Shown here: positions 1 to 6,828 of the stretch, one piece after another | Layout: every line of letters starts with the position of its first letter | Position numbering within the stretch: position 1 is the stretch's first letter | Assembly: GCA_046290815.1 (NCBI GenBank) | Contig: JBKBUF010000062.1 | Location: 1-6,947, forward strand | Origin: JBKBUF01 sp046290815 | Lineage (GTDB): Bacteria > Bacteroidota > Bacteroidia > Cytophagales > Cytophagaceae | DNA: 6,947 bases | Direction of reading: 5' to 3' | Made by a program: the position numbers and the translations under genes | The notes under the pieces: model-generated | Database searches by the model: none | What the model was told of the DNA's origin: nothing | The model's input: only the letters and a program-made list of their open reading frames with translations

Positions 1-34
1 AATCTAAAATAGAATACAGTCGGAAAGGTCAATG

Positions 35-63
35 TTTTCCTAGAAAGTTTAAGTTAAGGAAAA
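35..63. repeat. 7-bp inverted repeat in the left intergenic region
   Basis: TTTTCCT at 35-41 is matched by its perfect reverse complement AGGAAAA at 57-63 across a 15-base spacer. Neither strand has a T-run after the stem, so it does not look like an intrinsic terminator. The surrounding 1-97 is AT-rich and I see no gene in it. In such AT-rich DNA the repeat could be chance. Confidence 0.2.
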
Positions 64-91
64 AATACAATTCAAACTGTAAATCAACTTG

Positions 92-112
92 AAAAATCCA
101 TTAACTTAATGG
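92..112 (-). terminator. Possible weak terminator after the crotonase gene
   Basis: Bases 98-112 form a perfect palindrome, CCATTAA-C-TTAATGG, which can fold as a 6-bp stem with a 3-base loop. Read on the minus strand, the direction of the crotonase gene, the stem is followed at once by ATTTTT (97-92). That arrangement resembles an intrinsic terminator about 55 bases past the stop codon, beyond the heptamer array. The stem is short and AT-rich, so its strength is doubtful. Confidence 0.35.
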
Positions 113-114
113 CA

Positions 115-162
115 TTAATTCTTAATTCTTAATTCTTAATTCTTAATTCTTAATTCTTAATT
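115..162 (-). repeat. Left heptamer tandem array, (GAATTAA) on the minus strand
   Basis: Six perfect TTAATTC units run from 115 to 156, followed by a partial TTAATT. On the minus strand this reads (GAATTAA)n. The array begins four bases after the crotonase stop codon and points in the direction of that gene's transcription. Because the 7-base unit is not a multiple of three and contains TAA, it puts stops in all three frames of the gene strand within 21 bases. The same unit forms a longer array at 6828-6947 on the opposite strand. Confidence 0.95.
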
Positions 163-166
163 ACCC

Positions 167-940
167 TCACCATTCCGGCTTTGTCTTATTCAGAAATGCA
201 TCAATGCCCTTCTTACAGTCTTCTGATGCTCTTGCTTTGGCATTCATCATGGCTGCATAGTTCAAGGCATCTTCCAGTTTCATGTCCTGAACATCTGATA
301 TCATTTGTTTGGTTAATGCCATAGAGTTGGAGGAGTTGTAGGTGATCAGTCTCTCAGCGAAAGTATCCACTGCCTTATCCAGTTCATTATCTTCAACTAC
401 TTTTGTTATTAATCCTATCTCTTTTGCTTCTGCTGAATGATAGATGTTGCCTGATAATAAAAGCTCTTTAGCTTTTGCCTCTCCCAGTTTTCTTACAAGG
501 AATACCATCACTATTGCAGGAATAAATCCTATCCTTACTTCCGTATAACCAAAGTTTGCCGAAGCTGCAGATATGGCAAAGTCACATACCGATACCAGAC
601 CACAACCACCTGCTATAGCATGTCCGTTTACTTTTGCTATGACCACTTTGGATAGCTTATGGATCTGAAAGAACAATTCTTTCAGCTCGGTAGAGTCCTG
701 CAGATTTTCTTCGTAGCTGTTCTTTTGAAGTTGCTGCAGGTATTGAAGATCTGCTCCTGCACAAAAGGCTTCTCCTTCGCCTGTTAAGATTACTATCTTT
801 ACTTCCGGATCTTTTTCAGCCTTTGATAATAGTTTTTTTAATTCCGACACCACTTCCGCATTCAAAGCATTTCTTTTGTCCGGGCGGTTAATGCTGATGA
901 TTGCCTTGCGGTCTTTGACTTCGTACTTAACTATGCTCAT
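167..940 (-). CDS. Enoyl-CoA hydratase/isomerase (crotonase family)
   Basis: A crotonase-fold acyl-CoA enzyme, probably cytoplasmic, of 257 aa, a normal full length for the family. With the ATG at 940 as residue 1, the first oxyanion-hole segment is FCAGADL (59-65) and the second is the GHAIAGGCGL region (about 106-115). The N-terminal INRPDKRNALN signature is also present. Of the two glutamates used by classical hydratases, the second is kept (E134, in YTEVRIGFIP) but the first position is Gly114. That fits an isomerase or a specialised hydratase such as a methylglutaconyl-CoA hydratase-like enzyme (inference); the substrate cannot be set from sequence. An in-frame TTG at 952 would add four residues, but the ATG at 940 lies one base after the comEC stop and begins the conserved part, so I prefer it. 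It is the last gene of the minus-strand run and is probably translated by coupling to comEC. Confidence 0.9.
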   Translation of the reverse strand: MSIVKYEVKDRKAIISINRPDKRNALNAEVVSELKKLLSKAEKDPEVKIVILTGEGEAFCAGADLQYLQQLQKNSYEENLQDSTELKELFFQIHKLSKVVIAKVNGHAIAGGCGLVSVCDFAISAASANFGYTEVRIGFIPAIVMVFLVRKLGEAKAKELLLSGNIYHSAEAKEIGLITKVVEDNELDKAVDTFAERLITYNSSNSMALTKQMISDVQDMKLEDALNYAAMMNAKARASEDCKKGIDAFLNKTKPEW

Positions 941-941
941 A

Positions 942-2984
942 TCAGAAATCAATTATTAATGGTTGTTTGCTAAGGTTGTGATAAGGTAAATTTATGTTAT
1001 TAATCTCTTCTTTCCCAGATAAGGATAAAAAAATAACTTTAGGCCTGTTGGCTTTTTTTTCCTGATTTAAATACCCTGAATTGCTTCCTTTGGTTTTTAA
1101 TATGACATAATCAGCTTCCCGCCAATGTGCTTCTGAAACATATTTGCAAGGGAATATTAGGAATTTATTGTTGTTAAGTTCAAATAAACTGTTATCCTGT
1201 TTTACCTTAACAGTATGCAAATCTGAGATATGGTAGCTGTCCTTTATGGCTTGTATGGTATAATTCCTGACATTCTTATTATCAAGAGTAGAAGAGTCAG
1301 CATACACAAAAGCCGAATTTCCCATAATGTTTATGATCATCAATTCTTTTCCCGATCTGGCTACAACAATCTTTTGCTGATTCATTATACTCTGTGTTTT
1401 GATAATGGTTTGATATACCAATGCCCCGGAGAAGGCCATAGTAAAGTATAACCAATATTTCTTTTTAAACTTTACCAGCATGATCACAGAGATGATGATC
1501 AGGTATAGGAGGACCAACTGTCCTGCTGTGGGCCTTATGTTGCTTATGGTCGCCCATTCTGCTCTGCCGGTAAACTGCAGGAATTGTATCATCAGGTGGA
1601 TCAGCTCCTGGCATACTTGCAATAGCAGCTTTCCTGCATAAGGAACTGATGCAAGGATAATACCTATAAGTCCTGTAATAAGTATGGGTGTGGCAAGTGG
1701 CACTACCACAAGGTTGGATACCAACATAGAAAGGGGAAGCTTGTGAAAGTAGTAGAGGGTGACAGGCAGTGTGAGTATTTGTGCTGCTATGGTAACTGAA
1801 ACAGAACTCCATAGATAATTTATAAGTCTGTACTTTGTTTGTAGCATTCTGGTGATAGGGTCAGTAAATGTTACAATACTTGTCACTGCCAGAAACGATA
1901 ACTGGAAACCAAGGTCGAATAAAGAAAATGGATGAATGAGTAATAATACAAAAGCAGCAAGTGCAAGGGTGTTATAGATGTCAGCATTCCTGTTTATTAA
2001 AAGCGCTGCTCTTAAGAATAGGAACATGAACACGGCTCTGTTTACAGAGGGAGCAAAGCCTGTAATGGCTGCATAAAGGATGAGGAGCAAGGCTATCAAA
2101 CCAAATGATAAAAGTTTGCTTCGGTAGGACAGAGGACTGAGGAGTAAAACAAGGATTTGATATATGATGCCAACATGCAATCCTGAAACAGCGAGCAGAT
2201 GTATGGTGCCGGTGGAACTGAAAATTTCTTTTGTGTCGCTTTCAACATGCCACTTATGACCGAGCAGCAAGGCGAGGGCTACCTGTTTAGCCAGTTCAGA
2301 AGTGAAATTATTCATTATTATTTTTTCAGCGGAAGTAGAAAGTCTGAAAAGATTTAGTTTTAATAATTCATTTCCTTCATAATAGCCTATAATATCTTTT
2401 TCCTTCAGATAACATTGATGGAAGATGTTTTTGTTGGCATAATATTTCTTCTTGTCGAATCCTCCCTGGAAGTAAGCCGGTGGTATTTCTGTAATTTTGG
2501 ATGAGATCAGCAATTTATTTCCCGGTATTAAGATGTCCTGTCTTTGCGAATCGATGTATAGCAATACTTTAGCTTTGCATGATTGAGGCTTGTTTTCCGG
2601 ATATATTTCTAATAGTCTTGCTTCTGCAGAAAATTTATTGGTGCTTTTCAGATATACATTCTCAAGTTCTAAAAGGTATTTTTCAGATTTAACTTCTGTA
2701 ATGTTCAGCAAATGGCGCGGATCATTTTTTTCATTATGGATATTATATGCGGTGATACCTGCAATGATGAAGGAGAGGAAAGCTGTAAAACCTTGAATGT
2801 AGTTCCATTGGTAATAGAGCGGAGATTTGTAAAAAATGTATGAAAGAATAAGGTAAAGAACGATCAAAGGAATAAGGAGCCCGAATCCGACAAAAGATAA
2901 TTGCGGAAAGTAGCTGGCCAGTAAGATGCCTGAGATAAGATAAAATAGTATTCTTACAAAGGGATATCGTACCCAATGTTCCAT
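942..2984 (-). CDS. comEC: ComEC/Rec2-family DNA-uptake channel
   Basis: Predicted inner-membrane channel that carries single-stranded DNA into the cytoplasm during natural transformation. The 680-aa protein has hydrophobic segments at about 9-50 and 62-80, then a soluble DUF4131-like region (about 90-205). The polytopic Competence domain follows (about 230-505). It carries HLLAVSGLHVG (262-272), GFAPSVNRA (309-317), FDLGFQLSFLAV (356-367) and NLVVVPL (424-430), all typical of ComEC. After a last hydrophobic segment near 510-525, the C-terminal 150 residues are soluble. They show no HxHxDH motif, so the metallo-beta-lactamase-like nuclease domain of longer ComEC proteins (Bacillus subtilis, 776 aa) is absent or degenerate. 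The start is an ATG. The 155-bp leader holds heptamer repeats and a hairpin, so the gene may be transcribed separately from the protease gene upstream. No other competence gene is in the window. Confidence 0.92.
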   Translation of the reverse strand: MEHWVRYPFVRILFYLISGILLASYFPQLSFVGFGLLIPLIVLYLILSYIFYKSPLYYQWNYIQGFTAFLSFIIAGITAYNIHNEKNDPRHLLNITEVKSEKYLLELENVYLKSTNKFSAEARLLEIYPENKPQSCKAKVLLYIDSQRQDILIPGNKLLISSKITEIPPAYFQGGFDKKKYYANKNIFHQCYLKEKDIIGYYEGNELLKLNLFRLSTSAEKIIMNNFTSELAKQVALALLLGHKWHVESDTKEIFSSTGTIHLLAVSGLHVGIIYQILVLLLSPLSYRSKLLSFGLIALLLILYAAITGFAPSVNRAVFMFLFLRAALLINRNADIYNTLALAAFVLLLIHPFSLFDLGFQLSFLAVTSIVTFTDPITRMLQTKYRLINYLWSSVSVTIAAQILTLPVTLYYFHKLPLSMLVSNLVVVPLATPILITGLIGIILASVPYAGKLLLQVCQELIHLMIQFLQFTGRAEWATISNIRPTAGQLVLLYLIIISVIMLVKFKKKYWLYFTMAFSGALVYQTIIKTQSIMNQQKIVVARSGKELMIINIMGNSAFVYADSSTLDNKNVRNYTIQAIKDSYHISDLHTVKVKQDNSLFELNNNKFLIFPCKYVSEAHWREADYVILKTKGSNSGYLNQEKKANRPKVIFLSLSGKEEINNINLPYHNLSKQPLIIDF

Positions 2985-3007
2985 AGCTGCGGATTTGAGG
3001 AGGAAAT

Positions 3008-3033
3008 TTGCCTAATTTTTTTAAAACAGGCAA
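3008..3033. other. Hairpin in the comEC leader
   Basis: TTGCCT (3008-3013) pairs with AGGCAA (3028-3033). Inside it, TTTT (3016-3019) can pair with AAAA (3023-3026) around a TTT loop, leaving a small AA/C internal loop. The hairpin ends 23 bases before the comEC ATG. No T-run follows on either strand, so it is not a standard terminator. It could affect comEC translation or mRNA stability (inference). Confidence 0.4.
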
Positions 3034-3060
3034 TAGGGAGAGTTATAAAGTAGTAGACAG

Positions 3061-3081
3061 TAGGTAATAGGCAATAGGCAA
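3061..3081. repeat. Short TAGGYAA heptamer array upstream of comEC
   Basis: Three tandem 7-base units: TAGGTAA, TAGGCAA, TAGGCAA, followed by a degenerate TAAGGC. Related single copies lie nearby: AGGCAATAG at 3028-3036, and an inverted copy TTGCCTA at 3008-3014 that helps form the leader hairpin. This is a different unit from GAATTAA but has the same 7-base period. It sits in the 2985-3139 spacer between the protease and comEC genes. Confidence 0.75.
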
Positions 3082-3139
3082 TAAGGCTGGCATGGACATG
3101 TACCGCCTCAGAAATGCATATAAACAATTAATTAATCAA

Positions 3140-4924
3140 TTATTTCACTATAAACTTCTTCACGTTCTTTTGCTGGTCGGTGTAAACTACGATAATGTAA
3201 ACCCCGGCATTAAAAGATGAAACATCTAATTTTTCCTGGAAGCTGTATTGCGCAGGGTAGGCTTTTTCCATTATCTTTTGGCCGACTGTGTTGAATATTT
3301 CGATTCTCACATTCTTTATGTCGGGGAAAAGAATGTCGACAGTGAGTTCGCCTTCAGAACCGCTGTCAGTACTAACCGGATTAGGAAAAATATTTACATT
3401 TAAACCAAGCGGGCCATGATAGATATTTATATCATCGATATATAAATTGTTGCCTGCTTTGGAGTATAACGCAAATCTTATTTTGCTGCCGGGTTTGCCT
3501 ACAAGAGGCGTGAGATTAACCCTGAATTTTTTCCAGTCATTCTGGTCAGGTGTGAAAGAAGATTGTGTTTTACTTGTAGTAACAAGATCTGATCCATAGA
3601 ATGTAGCGAGTGGAACCCAGATTTCTTCTTTACAGGAAGCGTTATAGAGTATCACAAGGCTGTCTGTATGAGGAAAAGAATTTTTAGCATAAGCAAGATT
3701 AAAATCCATTACAGGTTTTCTTACCCCTGTAAAATCAAGATAGGGTGAGTCCATGTAGCTATATTCACCATTAGGATTTTGGACAAACATGGAATTATTG
3801 CTTCTGCCGAAACCTCCTGTGCCTGTTCTTGTCCACGGTGAGCCATTGTCTGAACTGCTGATACTCCAGCCCTGTAATGTTATCTCTTCAAATCCTTCTC
3901 TGAAATTCAGTTTTACAGCATTGTTATCTCCGCAACAACCAAATGAACTCAGCAATGAAAGTCTCCTGGGTGCTGTGGTTAATGCGGTTCGCATTCTGTC
4001 TTTCTGACCTTTGGTAAAGATGTTCATGCATACATCACCTGTGTAGTCCATGTAGTTTTCAATCATGTCAAGAGAGAGACCTCCGCCGCAACTGGAGTAT
4101 TTGCTGGTGCAGGTACTTGAAGTGGTAGCTTTTTCCTGCCTTGGTGTGTCAGTAACAAAATCATCTCCGCAATAATCATCTCCCCAGATATGTCTAAGTC
4201 CCAGCCAATGCCCCACTTCATGTGTTAAAGTACGGCCATAATGATAAGGTGCTTTAGCAGTTCCTGTTGTACCGAAAGCTCTGAAATCAATTACCACTCC
4301 ATCTGTTTCTGCTCCTTCATCAAATCCTGTAAGTCCGGGCAATCCTGCTCCGGAAGGATATTGAGCATAGCCAAGATATCCTGAGCTAAGTCTGGTAACC
4401 CATATATTCAGGTATTGGTGGCTTGGCCAGTAGGATAATGATTTAAGCAATCTGTCTTCGCTGGAAGTAATTCCCCAGGAAGTTTTATTGTAGTAATATC
4501 TGACAATTCCTGTGGTAGAATTTCCATCCGGATCTCTGTCTGCAAGGCAGAACTCTATCTGGCTATCAGCCCCGGCAGGGTGGATGTTAAAGCCTTTTGA
4601 TCCCGGTTTTTTTCTGTAGTCTTCATTTAGAACCTGGATCTGAGATAAAATTTGTTCTTCAGTAATGTTGTTGTTATTGTCGCCTCCTATGGTGTGGTTG
4701 GCGTTGTTATGGATAATATGAACAACAACCGGAATAATATATACTGTAGAATCCGAAGCTGTTCTGGCCAATCTCATAGGAGAAAGCATTTCTTCAAACT
4801 TTTGCTCATCCGCAAAGTTTTTCTTCAACTGGTCATTGTATTCCTTAAAACCGCATCTTTGGGCGTTGGTAAGACCGGAGATGGAAAATAAAAAACCTAA
4901 AAGGACAAAAAGGCGCAAAGGCAT
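3140..4924 (-). CDS. Secreted M43 (cytophagalysin-like) zinc metalloprotease with T9SS sorting domain
   Basis: A 594-aa extracellular metallopeptidase of the pappalysin family (M43), related to cytophagalysin, ulilysin and mirolysin. A signal peptide (1-21, hydrophobic 5-18) probably ends at NA|Q, leaving N-terminal Gln22. Next is RCG with Cys24, placed like the cysteine-switch Cys of ulilysin-type zymogens (inference). The catalytic domain spans about 59-330. Its zinc site HEVGHWLGLRH (235-245) supplies H235, H239 and H245 as ligands and E236 as general base, and ENYMDY contains the Met-turn M292. Cysteines at 252, 272, 279 and 299 may form disulphides. Residues about 340-502 look like a jelly-roll/MAM-like adhesion module ending in YIDDINIY. 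The C-terminus (about 511-594) is a type A T9SS sorting domain, with FPNPV (513-517), an IFNTVGQK strand and KKFIVK at the end. The gene begins 39 bp after phoH, in the same direction. The physiological substrate is unknown. Confidence 0.95.
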   Translation of the reverse strand: MPLRLFVLLGFLFSISGLTNAQRCGFKEYNDQLKKNFADEQKFEEMLSPMRLARTASDSTVYIIPVVVHIIHNNANHTIGGDNNNNITEEQILSQIQVLNEDYRKKPGSKGFNIHPAGADSQIEFCLADRDPDGNSTTGIVRYYYNKTSWGITSSEDRLLKSLSYWPSHQYLNIWVTRLSSGYLGYAQYPSGAGLPGLTGFDEGAETDGVVIDFRAFGTTGTAKAPYHYGRTLTHEVGHWLGLRHIWGDDYCGDDFVTDTPRQEKATTSSTCTSKYSSCGGGLSLDMIENYMDYTGDVCMNIFTKGQKDRMRTALTTAPRRLSLLSSFGCCGDNNAVKLNFREGFEEITLQGWSISSSDNGSPWTRTGTGGFGRSNNSMFVQNPNGEYSYMDSPYLDFTGVRKPVMDFNLAYAKNSFPHTDSLVILYNASCKEEIWVPLATFYGSDLVTTSKTQSSFTPDQNDWKKFRVNLTPLVGKPGSKIRFALYSKAGNNLYIDDINIYHGPLGLNVNIFPNPVSTDSGSEGELTVDILFPDIKNVRIEIFNTVGQKIMEKAYPAQYSFQEKLDVSSFNAGVYIIVVYTDQQKNVKKFIVK

Positions 4925-4963
4925 TAAAGTAAATGAAAATGAATATTAAATATAATTAAATTT

Positions 4964-5905
4964 TTAGAATTTGCCGAACACCTTTTCGTAGGCATTGATG
5001 ATTTTCCCCACCAGTCTGTGCCTGATTACATCTCTGCCATCCAGTTCCACCACTCCTATGCCTTCTACATTCTGCAGGATCTGTAAAGATTCTATAAGTC
5101 CTGACTTCTGATTGTTGGGTAAATCGATCTGTGATTTATCACCGGTTACAATCATTTTTGAGTTAGGACCCATTCTGGTAAGGAACATCTTTATCTGACT
5201 TGGGGTAGTATTCTGAGCTTCGTCCAGCAGGATGAATGCGTTATTCAGTGTTCTACCTCTCATATAAGCCAGAGGAGCTACTTCAATGATATGGTTTTCG
5301 TAATAGTATTTCAGCTTCTCAACCGGAATCATATCGTCAAGAGCATCATAGATCGGACGAAGGTAGGGGTCTATCTTTTCCCTGAGATCGCCTGGCAGAA
5401 ATCCCAGATTTTCTCCTGCTTCCACTGCAGGCCTGGTTATGATGATTTTCTTTACTTCTTTATTTTTTAAGGCTCTTACAGCTAGAGCAACTGAAATATA
5501 TGTTTTACCTGTTCCGGCAGGTCCCACAGCAAATACCAGATCATGGTGGCGGCTTGAGTGAACAAGCTTTTTCTGGTTGACTGTTTTAGGCTTTATTACC
5601 ATGCCTTTGTCGCCAAACAGAATCACATCTTCTTCCAGCACCCCTTCCAGATCTTCCTCCTTCAGAAGTGACCTCACTTCATTTTCAGATACCTTTCCGT
5701 ATTTGTGGTAGTGATCTACCAGGCCGGAAATGATATCTTCAATTCTGCCCACTTCCATTTCATTTCCCATGATTTTTATTTCATTCCCTCGGGATACAAT
5801 TTTACTAGTTGGAAACGCTGAAGAAATCTCTTTTATTATCTTGTTTTCTACTCCCAGAAATTCTACCAGAGATACATTTTCAAGTGTAATTACCTTTTCT
5901 GTCAA
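4964..5905 (-). CDS. phoH: PhoH family ATPase (TTG start)
   Basis: Cytoplasmic P-loop ATPase of the PhoH/YbeZ family, linked in other bacteria to RNA metabolism and stress. The 313-aa length is normal (the B. subtilis protein is similar). The N-terminal 110 residues form the small KH-like region usual in YbeZ-type members. The ATPase domain has Walker A GPAGTGKT (128-135), Walker B ILLDEAQN (225-232, with D228 and E229), and the conserved MIVTGDKSQIDLP segment (251-263). The start is a TTG at 5905: the in-frame codon two positions upstream is a stop (TAA), and the first internal Met is residue 46. The encoded MTEKVITLEN fits the family N-terminus. No clear Shine-Dalgarno is seen. A minus-strand TAAATTTG (6033-6026) resembles a Bacteroidota -7 box, but no TTG lies at the right distance upstream, so its promoter is unresolved. 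It is divergent from the SAM-hydrolase-like gene. Confidence 0.95.
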   Translation of the reverse strand: MTEKVITLENVSLVEFLGVENKIIKEISSAFPTSKIVSRGNEIKIMGNEMEVGRIEDIISGLVDHYHKYGKVSENEVRSLLKEEDLEGVLEEDVILFGDKGMVIKPKTVNQKKLVHSSRHHDLVFAVGPAGTGKTYISVALAVRALKNKEVKKIIITRPAVEAGENLGFLPGDLREKIDPYLRPIYDALDDMIPVEKLKYYYENHIIEVAPLAYMRGRTLNNAFILLDEAQNTTPSQIKMFLTRMGPNSKMIVTGDKSQIDLPNNQKSGLIESLQILQNVEGIGVVELDGRDVIRHRLVGKIINAYEKVFGKF

Positions 5906-5930
5906 TGCTTAAATATTTTAATGGACTAAT

Positions 5931-5963
5931 TTGAATTTAAAGCTGAAAAATTACTTAATTTTG
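5931..5963 (+). promoter_or_regulatory. Bacteroidota-type promoter candidate for the DUF62 gene
   Basis: TTG at 5931-5933 (TTTG if 5930 is included) lies 22 bases before TAATTTTG at 5956-5963. This matches the -33 TTG / -7 TAnnTTTG consensus and spacing known for Bacteroidota housekeeping promoters. Transcription would start near 5970, giving a leader of about 80 bases before the ATG at 6052. The region is AT-rich, so a chance match is possible. Confidence 0.5.
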
Positions 5964-5984
5964 TTTCGGTTCGCCTGAAAAGTA

Positions 5985-6020
5985 TCCGGAAAAAGGCATT
6001 TTTATTGTAAAAAGTCCGGA
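5985..6020. repeat. Paired TCCGGA palindromes in the divergent spacer
   Basis: The self-complementary hexamer TCCGGA occurs at 5985-5990 and 6015-6020, 30 bp apart, both flanked by A-runs. It lies just downstream of the candidate promoter and inside the predicted leader of the plus-strand gene. The two copies can pair as a 6-bp stem or could be two sites for a dimeric regulator (inference). Two GC-rich hexamers stand out in this AT-rich spacer, but chance is not excluded. Confidence 0.3.
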
Positions 6021-6051
6021 ATAAACAAATTTAAGCAATTTCTTCTATTTT

Positions 6052-6828
6052 ATGGCTATCATCACATTTATGTCAGATTTTGGACATAGAGACCACTATG
6101 TAGCGGCCGTAAAAGCTAAAATTTTTAATTATAACCAAACCATCAATATTGTTGATATAAGCCATGAAATCGAATTATTTAACATTCCACATGCCGCTTA
6201 TGTTTTAAAATCTGTTTTCCGGGACTTTCCAAAAGGCACTGTTCATCTTGCAGCTGTCAATGCTCCATCGGGTCAGGATGAGAAGCCCATTGCGGTAAAG
6301 CTGGAAGAACATTATTTTGTGGGAATGGACAACGGTCTTTTTTCACTGATCAGCGAGAAGCCTCCGACTGCTATTGTTGAATTAAATCGTGACAGCTCAT
6401 ATTCACGACATTTTCCTGCTAAAACTGTACTTGCCTCTGCAGCAGTATCTCTTGCCAGCGGAATAAGTATTTATAATCTCGGCATGCAAATAAGCAGTTT
6501 GCGTTCTATGCTCAACAGACAGTTAAGGATTACCAAATCAATGATTGCCGGCCATATTATCCATGTTGACAAATACGGAAATCTGATGACCAACATTACC
6601 TCCGATGTTTTTGAAAAACATGCAGCAGGTAGAAACTTTACCATCAATTTCGCCCGGGAGGCCATAGATAATTTCTCAGAAGGTTATGATAGTTCTGATA
6701 ATGGTGATATAGTGGTGTTGTTCAACAGCAACGGGGTACTTGAAATAGCCATAAGTCAGGGCAATGCATCAGAGCTACTGGGTTTGGGATTTGATAGTCC
6801 GGTGAGTATACACTTTGTTGGGGAATAA
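6052..6828 (+). CDS. DUF62 / SAM hydrolase (SAM hydroxide adenosyltransferase) family protein, divergent triad
   Basis: A 258-aa, full-length member of the family that includes SAM-dependent fluorinase/chlorinase and the more common enzymes that hydrolyse S-adenosylmethionine to adenosine and methionine. Family landmarks are an N-terminal TFMSDFGHRDHYVAAVK (5-21), FVGMDNGLFS (89-98), a C-terminal IIHVDKYGNLMTNI (169-182), and a LEIAISQGNASELLGLG tail (230-246). The catalytic Asp-Arg-His triad of archaeal DUF62 enzymes is not seen: the Asp position is Asn70, the Arg position Glu77, and the His position Pro122, although His120 is close. It may be a Bacteroidota-type variant with altered chemistry, or a SAM-binding protein without that activity (inference). 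Nothing supports halogenase function. It is transcribed away from phoH from the shared 146-bp spacer, and its stop codon runs straight into the right heptamer array. Confidence 0.88.
   Translation: MAIITFMSDFGHRDHYVAAVKAKIFNYNQTINIVDISHEIELFNIPHAAYVLKSVFRDFPKGTVHLAAVNAPSGQDEKPIAVKLEEHYFVGMDNGLFSLISEKPPTAIVELNRDSSYSRHFPAKTVLASAAVSLASGISIYNLGMQISSLRSMLNRQLRITKSMIAGHIIHVDKYGNLMTNITSDVFEKHAAGRNFTINFAREAIDNFSEGYDSSDNGDIVVLFNSNGVLEIAISQGNASELLGLGFDSPVSIHFVGE

Noticed and set aside
1230..1451. Plus-strand open frame of 73 codons inside comEC
   Set aside because: Antisense to a well-supported comEC frame, with no recognisable domain; a shadow frame.
1465..1812. Minus-strand open frame of 115 codons inside comEC in another frame
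   Set aside because: Lies wholly within the Competence domain coding region. Its Cys/His-rich translation is typical of out-of-frame reading of a membrane protein gene.
2743..3033. Minus-strand open frame of 96 codons across the comEC start and leader
   Set aside because: Overlaps the comEC N-terminus in another frame and reads through the leader hairpin; no domain or start context supports it.
3789..4007. Plus-strand open frames inside the protease gene (also 4652-4891)
   Set aside because: Antisense to a full-length protease with clear motifs; no independent support.
6471..6665. Minus-strand open frame of 64 codons inside the DUF62 gene
   Set aside because: Antisense to conserved DUF62 coding sequence; no recognisable product.
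6052..6828. Fluorinase or chlorinase for halogenated metabolites
   Set aside because: Family annotations often use that name, but most members are SAM hydrolases. No halogenated-metabolite genes are nearby, and the halogenase active site is not recognisable.
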